Assembly (NCBI GenBank): GCA_021825785.1
Contig: JAKAGP010000016.1
Location: forward strand, 1 to 11,524
Length of the DNA stretch: 11,524 bases
Reading direction: 5' to 3'
Origin: Nitrospirota bacterium
GTDB taxonomy: Bacteria; Nitrospirota; Thermodesulfovibrionia; Thermodesulfovibrionales; JdFR-88
Numbering within the stretch: position 1 is the stretch's first letter; each line of letters starts with the position of its first letter. Position numbers and translations under genes: made by a program. The notes beneath the pieces are model-generated. The model had not been told where the DNA came from. It did no database searches and saw nothing but the letters and a program-made list of their open reading frames with translations. This document shows, piece after piece, positions 1 to 8,083 of the stretch.

Positions 1-158
1 AGACCCCCTCGACCGTCTCCCGCGCCATGAAGGTAAGCTTCATCGCGCAGTATCTCGAACGGATCGCGGACCACGCGACGAACATCGCCGAGATCGTGAT
101 CTACCTCATCGAGGGAAAGATCATACGCCACATGGCGCTGCCGCCAGGGGAAAAATAA
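1..158 (+). CDS. phoU: Phosphate transport regulator PhoU, C-terminal end (partial)
   Basis: Only the last 51 codons are present, reading in frame from base 3 to the TAA at 156-158. The segment YLERIADHATNIAE, followed by VIYLIEG, is the signature of the final helix of the PhoU three-helix repeat; the E-R-x-A-D-H-x-x-N-I-A-E pattern is the metal-binding motif of this family. PhoU is a cytoplasmic protein that restrains the PstSCAB phosphate transporter and the PhoR/PhoB two-component system when phosphate is plentiful. The rest of the gene, and probably pst or phoB/R genes, would lie left of the window. No upstream regulatory sequence is visible. Confidence 0.9.
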   Translation, partial: TPSTVSRAMKVSFIAQYLERIADHATNIAEIVIYLIEGKIIRHMALPPGEK

Positions 159-168
159 CCGGCGCGGT

Positions 169-197
169 GAGGCAGGAGTTTTCCGTTTTCCTGCCTC
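169..197. repeat. Perfect 9-bp inverted repeat just after phoU
   Basis: The arms GAGGCAGGA (169-177) and TCCTGCCTC (189-197) are perfectly complementary around an 11-base T-rich loop and begin 10 bases after the phoU stop. The position suits a transcription end, but no T-run follows the stem, so a classical intrinsic terminator is not shown. It may be an RNA-stabilising hairpin or a REP-like element. Confidence 0.4.
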
Positions 198-207
198 GTG
201 CAGCCCT

Positions 208-525
208 GTGCCTGTTACGGCAAAAACGAGGTGCGCTGCTGGCAGATTGCGGGCACCTTCTGGGGTGGCTGCGGCCATACTGAAGAAAAAGGCGGAAGAC
301 TTATCCGGACAGCCGAAGGAGCCTGAGGTCGAGGTCCACCCGACAAGGCTGTTGACGGGCATGGTCCTTTCCCGGGACATCAGGAGCGGCACGGGCCTTC
401 TCATCCTGGCCCGCGATGTGGTGCTCGACGGGAAGATCATTGCCGGGCTGCAGAGGTACTACAAGATAGACCCTCCGAAAACAGGAATATTTGTCAGGAG
501 ATCGAGCATAGGGAAACCCCAATGA
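208..525 (+). CDS. Small protein resembling the C-terminal tail of HD-type response regulators
   Basis: This 105-residue reading frame starts at a GTG with no convincing ribosome binding site, so the true start is uncertain. Residues ~46-96 (TRLLTGMVLSRDIRSGTG, then LLILARDVVLDGKII and IDPPKTGIFV) match the pattern I know from the short beta-rich tail that follows the HD or HD-GYP domain in response regulators: pGMvLardi...G.lLl.kg.vL...li.rl. No receiver or HD domain is present, and the first ~40 residues look like low-information sequence. It may be the decayed 3' end of a phosphate-linked regulator gene after phoU, or a free-standing small protein. Its stop overlaps the ATG of the next small frame (ATGA at 522-525). 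Confidence 0.45.
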   Translation: MPVTAKTRCAAGRLRAPSGVAAAILKKKAEDLSGQPKEPEVEVHPTRLLTGMVLSRDIRSGTGLLILARDVVLDGKIIAGLQRYYKIDPPKTGIFVRRSSIGKPQ

Positions 526-626
526 TCGGGCGCGCGCTTTTTTCGGAGAACCTGAATATCCCGGTCGCCTCCGGGGAAGGGAAGGACTCGATCTCCTCGT
601 CAGGGACGTTTAGAGGGTCAGATTAG
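522..626 (+). CDS. 34-residue hypothetical ORF, translationally coupled
   Basis: The ATG at 522 overlaps the preceding stop as ATGA, and the frame runs to a TAG at 624-626. The predicted peptide begins [15 protein letters not shown] and ends GTFRGSD; I do not recognise it. Its end overlaps the convergent ychJ-like gene by 4 bases. The ATGA junction is the main argument that it is translated. With so short a frame it could equally be the out-of-frame continuation of a decayed regulator gene. Confidence 0.25.
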   Translation: MIGRALFSENLNIPVASGEGKDSISSSGTFRGSD

Positions 627-1108
627 CCGCAGCATTTCTTGAATTTCTTTCCGGAGCCGCAGGGGCACGGGTCGTTCCTGCCGACCTTCGGCGCCTCGCG
701 GACCACGGTCTTCGGTTTCGGGGGCTCGCCGCTTACGAAGAACCAGTTGCCGTCTTCCTTCGTGAAGGTGGCCACCTCGTGGTGTGCGACCGTCTTGCCT
801 TCCTGTGTGAAGACGGCGGTGAATTCGATTGTGCCTTCGGAATCGTCCTGGCCGCCGGCCTCTGTCCTCAGAATCTCGAGTCTGTCCCATTCCGCGCCCT
901 CGGCCCATTCGCGTGTGCTCTTTTCGTCATAATCCTTCCGGTGGTCAGGGTGGAGGGTGGTGCAGAGATACGGGATCTCCTTTTTCACATATGCGGTATA
1001 CCGGGAGCGCATGAGCATTTCTGCGGTCGGCGCGGGCCGTTCGCCTTTGATCAGCGGCTCGCAGCACTCGGTATAGGAGAGGCCTGATCCGCACGGGCAT
1101 TTTTCCAT
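623..1108 (-). CDS. ychJ: YchJ-like SEC-C motif protein (UPF0225 family)
   Basis: This 161-residue protein has a SEC-C zinc-binding motif at each end: [13 protein letters not shown] at residues 4-16 and [13 protein letters not shown] at 148-160. Between them lies an NTF2-like YchJ core that includes [20 protein letters not shown] and the aromatic run NWFF. Two cysteine-rich motifs around an NTF2-like middle and a length near 160 are typical of the E. coli YchJ family. The SEC-C motif is shared with the SecA C-terminus and binds zinc. The family's role is not established; some relatives are linked to protein quality control or SecB/ribosome contacts. The ATG at 1108 has AAGGAG six bases upstream. 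The gene faces away from the CBM9-like gene and its GC content is high (63-70% in two sampled lines). Confidence 0.9.
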   Translation of the reverse strand: MEKCPCGSGLSYTECCEPLIKGERPAPTAEMLMRSRYTAYVKKEIPYLCTTLHPDHRKDYDEKSTREWAEGAEWDRLEILRTEAGGQDDSEGTIEFTAVFTQEGKTVAHHEVATFTKEDGNWFFVSGEPPKPKTVVREAPKVGRNDPCPCGSGKKFKKCCG

Positions 1109-1143
1109 GGTAGACTCCTTATCGTTTTATATAGAGTATCAAG

Positions 1144-1171
1144 ATTATACAATAGGTGACAATTTTGGCAA
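1144..1171 (-). promoter_or_regulatory. Sigma70-type promoter for the ychJ-like gene
   Basis: Reading the minus strand, TTGCCA (1171-1166; 5 of 6 to TTGACA) and a perfect TATAAT (1149-1144) are separated by 16 bases. Transcription would start near 1137, about 30 bases before the start codon. On the opposite strand the same spot offers TACAAT (1148-1153) as a -10 for the divergent gene, so this may be a small bidirectional promoter; no good plus-strand -35 is seen. Confidence 0.65.
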
Positions 1172-1182
1172 ACGGATTTACA

Positions 1183-1860
1183 ATGGACTCCATGTATACC
1201 ATACAATTCGCACTGGTCAGACCTGAAATGGCAGGGTTATGGAACGGCCCGGCGTGGTCAGGCGCAGGCACGCTGAGACTCACTCATTTCAGGAAGGAAG
1301 GCAGCGGCCACCACCCCGGGACTGGTGTGAAGCTCCTGTATGACGCAGCTGGCATCTACGGACTCTTCCGTGTCGAAGACCGGTATGTCCGCTGCCTGCG
1401 GACCGGGTACATGGACCCTGTGTACAAGGACAGCTGCGTCGAGTTCTTTGTCCGTCCCCGAGCTGACAGCGGCTATTTCAATTTCGAATTCAATTGCGGC
1501 GGGGCCCTGCTCTGCAGCTATATCGTCAATCCCGAACGGGTGCCCGGAGGTTTCAGGGATTTTACGCCCCTTCCCCCTGAAGACGGCGAAAGGGTCATTG
1601 TGTATCATTCCCTGCCGGAGATCGTTGATCCCGAGGAGAGGGAGCCGATCCTCTGGTTCCTCGAATTCTTCATCCCTTTTGCCCTCCTCGAAAAATTTAC
1701 GGGTCCACTCGGAGATCCGGAAGGGCAGAGGTGGAGGGCGAACTTCTATAAGTGCGGGGATGATACCTCCCATCCGCATTGGGCATCGTGGAAGCCGGTC
1801 CACAGTCTGAACTTCCACCTGCCGGAGTGCTTCGGGGAGATCAGGTTCGGGGAGGGGTAG
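1183..1860 (+). CDS. Carbohydrate-binding family 9-like (CBM9/DOMON-like) protein
   Basis: The 225-residue product has features of a stand-alone CBM9-like beta-sandwich: DSCVEFFVRP followed by YFNFEFNCGG, then WRANFYKCGDDTSHPHWASW and a final LNFHLPECFGEIRF. These blocks recur in the CBM9-like proteins annotated in many environmental bacteria; related modules bind sugars in xylanases or haem/sugars in DOMON proteins. No signal peptide is visible, so it is probably cytoplasmic, and its ligand is unknown. The frame is open back to a GTG at 1156, but the plausible TACAAT -10 at 1148-1153 would start RNA after that codon. I therefore prefer the ATG at 1183; the ATG at 1192 is also possible. No clear Shine-Dalgarno site supports any of them. 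Confidence 0.75.
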   Translation: MDSMYTIQFALVRPEMAGLWNGPAWSGAGTLRLTHFRKEGSGHHPGTGVKLLYDAAGIYGLFRVEDRYVRCLRTGYMDPVYKDSCVEFFVRPRADSGYFNFEFNCGGALLCSYIVNPERVPGGFRDFTPLPPEDGERVIVYHSLPEIVDPEEREPILWFLEFFIPFALLEKFTGPLGDPEGQRWRANFYKCGDDTSHPHWASWKPVHSLNFHLPECFGEIRFGEG

Positions 1861-1926
1861 GAGAATCCGGCACTCGTTTAGGGGCCAAGTCTTGTGTCAG
1901 CCGGGTAATCGTAAGGTGAATATGTT

Positions 1927-1953
1927 AATATGTATATGTTAAATATACATATT
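1927..1953. promoter_or_regulatory. Palindromic operator of the upstream toxin-antitoxin pair
   Basis: AATATGTATAT (1927-1937) and ATATACATATT (1943-1953) form a perfect 11-bp inverted repeat with a 5-base spacer, ending directly against the GGAGG ribosome binding site of the antitoxin. ATATGTTAA also occurs twice in direct orientation (1920-1928 and 1934-1942). An AT-rich palindrome here is what type II antitoxins use for autorepression. I could not fix the -35/-10 pair with confidence. Confidence 0.65.
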
Positions 1954-1962
1954 GGAGGTTCT

Positions 1963-2202
1963 ATGAAGGCGTCAGTTGTAGATCTCAGATACAGGATGGC
2001 CGAGGTGTTGAACGCCCTTGACAAGAGGGAACTGGTGCAGATTCTCTCCCATGGTAAACTGAAGGGGGTGATCCATCCTCCTGATCAGCCGCAAGCTGTC
2101 AGGGCTGCGGAACATGCCTTCTTCGGCATGTGCAAAGATCACACGGAGCCCGTTGACAGGGTCATGGACAGGTTGAGAGGAGGACGGTACAGTGCTCTTT
2201 GA
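1963..2202 (+). CDS. Type II antitoxin, VapB/Phd-like, partner of the PIN toxin
   Basis: From the ATG at 1963, four bases after GGAGG (1954-1958), the product is 79 residues. The first half, MKASVVDLRYRMAEVLNALD then ELVQILSHGKLKGVIHPP, has the shape of a Phd/YefM-type DNA-binding domain: start strand, helix, then x-V-x-I-x-x-x-G-K-x-K-G-V-I. The second half (EPVDRVMDRLRGGRY) would be the toxin-binding tail. The frame is open 11 codons further upstream, but that would put the start inside the operator and before the ribosome binding site. Its last 11 bases overlap the toxin gene, as usual for such pairs. I infer autorepression at the inverted repeat directly upstream. I am sure of its role as an antitoxin but not of the exact subfamily. 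Confidence 0.8.
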   Translation: MKASVVDLRYRMAEVLNALDKRELVQILSHGKLKGVIHPPDQPQAVRAAEHAFFGMCKDHTEPVDRVMDRLRGGRYSAL

Positions 2203-2569
2203 TACCGATATTTTTATATGGGTGCAGAGGGGAAACAGAAAGGCGGCGGCTGTCATTGACGCATCGAATCAGAGGTTCCTTTCCGTACAGACATTTATGG
2301 AACTCCTGCAGGCGGCTGAGGACAGGACTCAGCAGAGGCTTGCGAAGCGGTTCATCATCGATATGGGGTTTATAGTTCTCCCCCTGACTGAGAATATTGG
2401 CCACCGGGCGTTGGTCTATGTCGAAGAATATGGCCTGGGGGCCGGTATGCGAGCCGGGGACGCCATCATCGCTGCTACTGCCGTAGAGAACAATCTTCCC
2501 CTGGCAACAGGCAACGGCAAGCATTTCAGGCAGGTCAAGGACCTGGAGGTGAAGCTTTTCAGGCCGTAA
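2192..2569 (+). CDS. vapC: PIN-domain ribonuclease toxin, VapC family
   Basis: The 125-residue protein is a complete PIN domain. D4 in LFDTDIF, E37 in TFMELL and D90 in RAGDAIIAATA are the three core acidic metal ligands; N108 in ATGNGKHF sits at the fourth position, where D or N is found in the family. VapC toxins are Mg-dependent endoribonucleases that cut tRNA or rRNA and are held in check by the cognate antitoxin. The start is GTG at 2192, inside the antitoxin gene, with GAGGAGG about ten bases before it. The 11-base overlap implies translational coupling. The pair is the last intact gene unit before the repeat and relic zone upstream of cas3. Confidence 0.9.
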   Translation: MLFDTDIFIWVQRGNRKAAAVIDASNQRFLSVQTFMELLQAAEDRTQQRLAKRFIIDMGFIVLPLTENIGHRALVYVEEYGLGAGMRAGDAIIAATAVENNLPLATGNGKHFRQVKDLEVKLFRP

Positions 2570-2640
2570 AAAAAGCCGTACGGACGGCCCTGCATTTCGG
2601 GTACCGGGGAACCGCGAGGCGGCAGGGGACGTATTTGTAG

Positions 2641-2646
2641 TATAAT
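2641..2646 (+). promoter_or_regulatory. Consensus -10 box directly before the regulator relic
   Basis: A perfect TATAAT ends nine bases before the ATG at 2655, and no Shine-Dalgarno site lies between. Transcription would begin at or just before the start codon, giving a leaderless or near-leaderless mRNA. No good -35 is visible at 16-18 bases upstream, so the call rests on the -10 alone. Confidence 0.4.
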
Positions 2647-2654
2647 CCCGGGAC

Positions 2655-3134
2655 ATGGGTGATCGGCTCAAATTCGAACGCTTCATTTGGTTTCACCGGA
2701 GGGTAAGGGACGGCCGCTTTCCTAACGCAAAAGATCTCGCCGACCGGTTCGAGATATCCTCCTGTCTTCTCCTCCCCTTGGCAAGGGGAGGATGGGCGGG
2801 GTGGTTCAAAGGGTGGACAACAGAGATTAACCTCCCCAACCCCTCCTTGGTAAGGAGGGGCATGAAAATTCAGGGAGGGTCAGGAAATTACCTGACACAA
2901 TCTGAAAGCAGGAAAAGGCTTCTTCTCCTTCCCTTGGCAAGGGGAGGCAGGGAGGGGTGGTTAAAAGGGTGGACAATAGAAATTCACCTCCCCAACCCCT
3001 CCTTGGTAAGGAGGGGCATGAAAATTCAGGGAGGGTCAGGAAATTACCTGACACAATCTGAAAGCAGGAAAGGGCTGTCTTCTCCTCCCCTTGGCAAGGG
3101 GAGGCAGGGAGGGGTAATGGCTGTTTGTCGTTGA
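2655..3134 (+). pseudogene. WYL-type HTH regulator relic, truncated by palindromic repeats
   Basis: Residues 1-35 (MGDRLKFERFIWFHRRVRD, GRFPNAKDLADRFEIS) match the start of the YafY-like HTH/WYL regulators that often sit beside type I cas operons. In that family this segment leads straight into the recognition helix (a K-T-A-Q-R-D-I-like stretch). Here the match stops at about base 2762 and the frame continues through repeat DNA, giving repetitive peptides such as LLPLARGG and NPSLVRRGMKIQ up to the TGA at 3132-3134. The rest of the HTH and the whole WYL ligand-binding domain are missing, so the product cannot be a working regulator. The frame staying open across the repeats is probably chance. 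The relic's position before cas3 suggests it once controlled the operon. Confidence 0.75.
2766..3117. repeat. Tandem array of ~156-bp BIME-like units made of GC-rich palindromes
   Basis: Two full units and a partial third follow each other with a period of 156 then 157 bp. Each opens with a palindrome having arms CCTCCCCTTG and CAAGGGGAGG around one base (2771-2791, 3084-3104; the copy at 2927-2947 has one changed base). It is followed by a GGGNGGGGTGG tail, a ~25-bp linker, then the same kind of motif facing the other way with arms CCCCTCCTTG and AAGGAGGGG (2840-2860, 2996-3016). A smaller inverted repeat GTCAGG/CCTGAC ends the unit (2879-2896). The head-to-head layout is that of bacterial interspersed mosaic elements. 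The two full units are nearly identical, so the duplication is recent. Confidence 0.9.
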
Positions 3135-3167
3135 GTTCGGGTGTGGGGAATGGGGCCTGGAGAATGT
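3118..3167 (+). pseudogene. Short scar resembling the cas3 relic
   Basis: Bases 3133-3155 match 3484-3506 in the longer cas3 relic at 21 of 23 positions; both differences are C/T changes at third codon positions. Read in that frame the scar gives EFGCGEWG, the relic's HD-domain segment, and the preceding ATGGCT aligns with the relic's GCGGCT after a small deletion. The frame then ends in ENV and a stop at 3168-3170. Like the longer relic, it lies immediately downstream of a copy of the palindromic repeat. It is too short to be functional. Confidence 0.45.
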
Positions 3168-3339
3168 ATGACACGGAATGACGTAGGTGTCATGGCATTA
3201 TGATTTCATGAATCGTAGGGGCAACCGCATGCGGCGCCCGGTATCGAGATTTTCCCGAAAGAGTTATTGAATACATAGGACATTGTTTGGGGGAGGTACT
3301 GTGATATGCTGGGGCTTGGAATAAATAGGGGGACTTTCA
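3168..3339. other. Non-coding stretch with two dyads before the cas3 relic
   Basis: No gene is seen here. ATGACAC (3168-3174) and GTGTCAT (3187-3193) form a 7-bp inverted repeat with a 12-base loop. Further on, the palindrome CCGCATGCGG (3225-3234) is framed by GGGC (3218-3221) and GCCC (3236-3239), making a second REP-like hairpin of a different family. The segment 3240-3339 is the natural place for the cas promoter. A weak candidate is TTGTTT, 16 bases, TATGCT, but I would not rely on it. GGGGGA just before 3340 is the ribosome binding site of the next frame. Confidence 0.4.
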
Positions 3340-3543
3340 GTGAAATCCAATGAACCGATTGCGCATGTAAGCGAAGACGGCCGTGTGCATTCCCTGCGGG
3401 AGCATCTACCCTACTATACTCCTCCCCTTGGCAAGGGGAGGTTGGGAGGGGTGGTTCAAAGGGTGGCGGCTGAATTTGCGGGAGAGTTTGGGTGCGGGGA
3501 ATGGGGGAAGATGGCAGGCGACGGGCATGAGGAGATAAGGTAA
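3340..3543 (+). pseudogene. Relic of a second cas3 5' end with an in-frame palindromic repeat; possible leader ORF of cas3
   Basis: The 67-residue frame starts at GTG with GGGGGA upstream. Residues 7-23 (IAHVSEDGRVHSLREHL) align with the intact Cas3 start (FAHSIEGKPIEEWHLLEEHL), and residues 42-63 (VAAEFAGEFGCGEWGKMAGDGH) align with Cas3 TAAEFANYFGSKKWGELAGSNH. H9, H22 and H63 stand at Cas3 H7, H23 and H51, but the HD aspartate is Glu here and the frame ends four codons later. Residues ~24-41 between the two blocks come from a palindromic repeat inserted in frame. The stop overlaps the intact cas3 start as TAATG, so ribosomes leaving this frame could restart on cas3. It is either a dead remnant of a replaced cas3 or a remnant reused as a translational leader. 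Confidence 0.7.
3419..3466 (+). repeat. Single palindromic repeat copy inside the cas3 relic
   Basis: The perfect palindrome (arms at 3421-3430 and 3432-3441) is followed by the same tail and linker (GGGAGGGGTGGTTCAAAGG and on to GTGG) as the first unit of the 2766-3117 array. It lacks the second, inverted palindrome. It adds about 18 codons to the relic frame without breaking it. Confidence 0.85.
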
Positions 3544-5720
3544 TGCCGGAATATTTTGCACACAGCATAGAGGGAAAGCCGATTGAAGAATGGCATCTCT
3601 TGGAAGAGCATTTGGAAAATGTTTCAAAAACAGCTGCTGAATTCGCAAATTATTTTGGCTCAAAAAAATGGGGTGAATTAGCGGGGTCAAATCATGACCT
3701 TGGCAAAGGCACCCGGCCCTGGCAGGCCTATTTACGCCAGGCTAATGGAATTATTGACGAATTCGCCAATTACTATGAGGGGCACCCAAACCATGCCGCT
3801 GTCGGTGCGCAATGGCTTATCCAGAACTCACGCGAGGCGGGAAAGCTGCTGGCTTACTGTATTGCTGGGCATCATGGCGGACTGCCTAATTGGAGCGATT
3901 CACCGATTTCATCATTGGAGGTGAAACTTCGGCAGCCATTCCCAGATGTTACTGTGCCTTATTCGGTCCCGAAATTTCCTGCTAGCCTTCCGTTTAAGCC
4001 CGATTCGGATCGCATGGGGTTTCAACTGCAATTCTTTGTGCGGATGCTCTTTTCCTGTCTCGTGGATGCCGATTTTCTTGATACTGAAGCTGCGCTGGAC
4101 AAAACAAAGTCAGACTGGCGCTTAACCTATCCTAGCATCAATGAACTTCACAAACGGTTTTGGGCGAATTTCAATGCTCTACGCAATGCGGCTGACCATA
4201 CTTTAAAAGTTAACCAACAGCGAGATTTGGTTCTTGAAGATTGTTTGCAGGCAGCTGAACTGGAACCGGGGCTGTTTTCTCTCACGGTTCCAACCGGTGG
4301 TGGCAAGACCCTTGCTTCGTTGGCCTTTGCGCTGAATCATGCTATAACTAAAGGAAAGCGAAGGATTATTTTCGTCATTCCTTTTACCAGCATTATTGAG
4401 CAGAACGCCAAGGTCTTCCGGGATATGTTTGGCGACGATGCAGTATTGGAACACCATTGCAACTTTCTCCAGGATGAGGCTGAATGGAAAACACGCCTGG
4501 CCACCGAAAATTGGGATGCCCCGGTGGTGGTGACGACCAACGTGCAGTTTTTTAATTCCTTTTACGCTAATAAAACCTCGAAATGCCGGAAGCTGCATAA
4601 TGTTGCAAGCAGCTTAGTTATTTTTGACGAAGTTCAGGCCATACCGGTTGAAAAATTGCAGCCTTGCCTCGAAGTCATCAAGGAGCTGTCACTGAACTAT
4701 GAGGTAACTACGGTTTTATGCACGGCTACACAACCTGCCATCGAATTTTCAGAACAATTCACATCCGGACTGAAAAATGTCCGGGAAATAATCCAAGACA
4801 TCCCCTCGCTCTTCGCCGCACTGAAAAGGACGGAGGAGATCTATATAGGTAAATATACCGAGGCGGAGATTGCCAACAAACTTCTGGAGCATGAACAGGT
4901 CTTATGTATCGTGAATACCCGACAGCAGGCACTTGATATCTATAATGCCATGCCGGAATCTGATGAGAACATCCACCTAAGCGCTTTGATGTATCCGGCC
5001 CACAGAACAAGAAAATTGGATGAAATTAGAAAAAGATTAGCACCTGAAAATACATTGCCATGTCGGGTGGTCAGTACGCAGTTGATCGAAGCAGGGGTGG
5101 ATGTTGATTTCCCTTGCGTGTTCCGAGCGGTTGCGGGGATCGATAGTATTGCCCAGGCGGCAGGGCGATGTAATCGGAACGGCCTAAGTAAAATCCCATG
5201 CCAGGTAAGTGTATTTGAATTTACTGAAGAGGCAGGGTGTTCCTTTGTCCGCCATGCTGCGCAAGCGGCCGCTAAGCTTTTCAGCCCATTTGCTGGAAGG
5301 CTTACCGCTCCCGAATGTGTTAGAGAGTATTTTGAGGATTTCTATTGGAAAAATGAACAGCGGATGGATGGGGATGGAATCATCGGGAATCTGTGTCGTC
5401 CAGCATACATGGGGGATATCCAGTTTCGTGATATTGCTGAATTCCAGATGATCCAATCGGCAACCAAGCCAGTAATCGTTGCCCTGGAAGAAAAAGCTCT
5501 CGAATTAGTAAGAGCTCTCGAATTTGCCGAACACAAAGGAGGAATACTTCGTAAGCTACAGCAGTTCTGTGTTCAAATTTACCATTATCAATTAGTAGGA
5601 ATAAAGGACTGGTTGGAAAGCCCAATGCCTGGTGTTTGGGTTTTGCGTTCGCAAGAACTTTACTCTGAGGCTGCCGGGCTCAGGTGTAAGCCGTCTGAAG
5701 GGAATGCATTTTTTGGATAA
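3543..5720 (+). CDS. cas3: CRISPR-associated helicase-nuclease Cas3, type I-C
   Basis: The 725-residue protein is an intact HD-nuclease/SF2-helicase fusion of the usual I-C length. The HD domain (about 1-200) shows H7, H23, H51-D52 with K55 (NHDLGK), H84 and H110-H111 (AGHHGG), the metal-binding set for ssDNA cleavage. The helicase has Walker A PTGGGKT at 250-256, a DEVQ Walker B at 362-365, the CTATQP motif III, and QAAGRCNRNG (motif VI) at 538-547. Cas3 is recruited by Cascade after R-loop formation, then unwinds and degrades target DNA. The ATG overlaps the stop of the upstream relic (TAATG), with GAGGAG about ten bases before it. cas5c follows after 15 bases. Sampled lines are 40-45% GC, well below the left flank. 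Confidence 0.97.
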   Translation: MPEYFAHSIEGKPIEEWHLLEEHLENVSKTAAEFANYFGSKKWGELAGSNHDLGKGTRPWQAYLRQANGIIDEFANYYEGHPNHAAVGAQWLIQNSREAGKLLAYCIAGHHGGLPNWSDSPISSLEVKLRQPFPDVTVPYSVPKFPASLPFKPDSDRMGFQLQFFVRMLFSCLVDADFLDTEAALDKTKSDWRLTYPSINELHKRFWANFNALRNAADHTLKVNQQRDLVLEDCLQAAELEPGLFSLTVPTGGGKTLASLAFALNHAITKGKRRIIFVIPFTSIIEQNAKVFRDMFGDDAVLEHHCNFLQDEAEWKTRLATENWDAPVVVTTNVQFFNSFYANKTSKCRKLHNVASSLVIFDEVQAIPVEKLQPCLEVIKELSLNYEVTTVLCTATQPAIEFSEQFTSGLKNVREIIQDIPSLFAALKRTEEIYIGKYTEAEIANKLLEHEQVLCIVNTRQQALDIYNAMPESDENIHLSALMYPAHRTRKLDEIRKRLAPENTLPCRVVSTQLIEAGVDVDFPCVFRAVAGIDSIAQAAGRCNRNGLSKIPCQVSVFEFTEEAGCSFVRHAAQAAAKLFSPFAGRLTAPECVREYFEDFYWKNEQRMDGDGIIGNLCRPAYMGDIQFRDIAEFQMIQSATKPVIVALEEKALELVRALEFAEHKGGILRKLQQFCVQIYHYQLVGIKDWLESPMPGVWVLRSQELYSEAAGLRCKPSEGNAFFG

Positions 5721-8082
<2,362 letters not shown>

Positions 8083-8083
<1 letters not shown>

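Noticed and set aside
1258..1818. Long minus-strand frame opposite the CBM9-like gene
   Set aside because: The plus strand carries the conserved CBM9-like blocks; the antisense frame has no recognisable motif.
2563..2608. Possible terminator after vapC (GGCCGT ... ACGGCC with an A-run between)
   Set aside because: The complementary arms are short with a long loop, and no T-run follows on the plus strand, so a terminator cannot be supported.
2771..3104. Regularly spaced repeats next to cas genes as a possible CRISPR array
   Set aside because: The units are ~156 bp and nearly identical throughout, with no unique 30-40 bp spacers; they are head-to-head palindromes rather than CRISPR repeats.
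2827..3174. Minus-strand frame with repeated SLPRRGWGG-type peptides
   Set aside because: It is entirely a translation of the palindromic array; there is no ribosome binding site and no resemblance to a protein family.
3406..3690. Minus-strand frame opposite the cas3 start
   Set aside because: It spans the repeat and the antisense of the cas3 HD domain; no family features or start signals.
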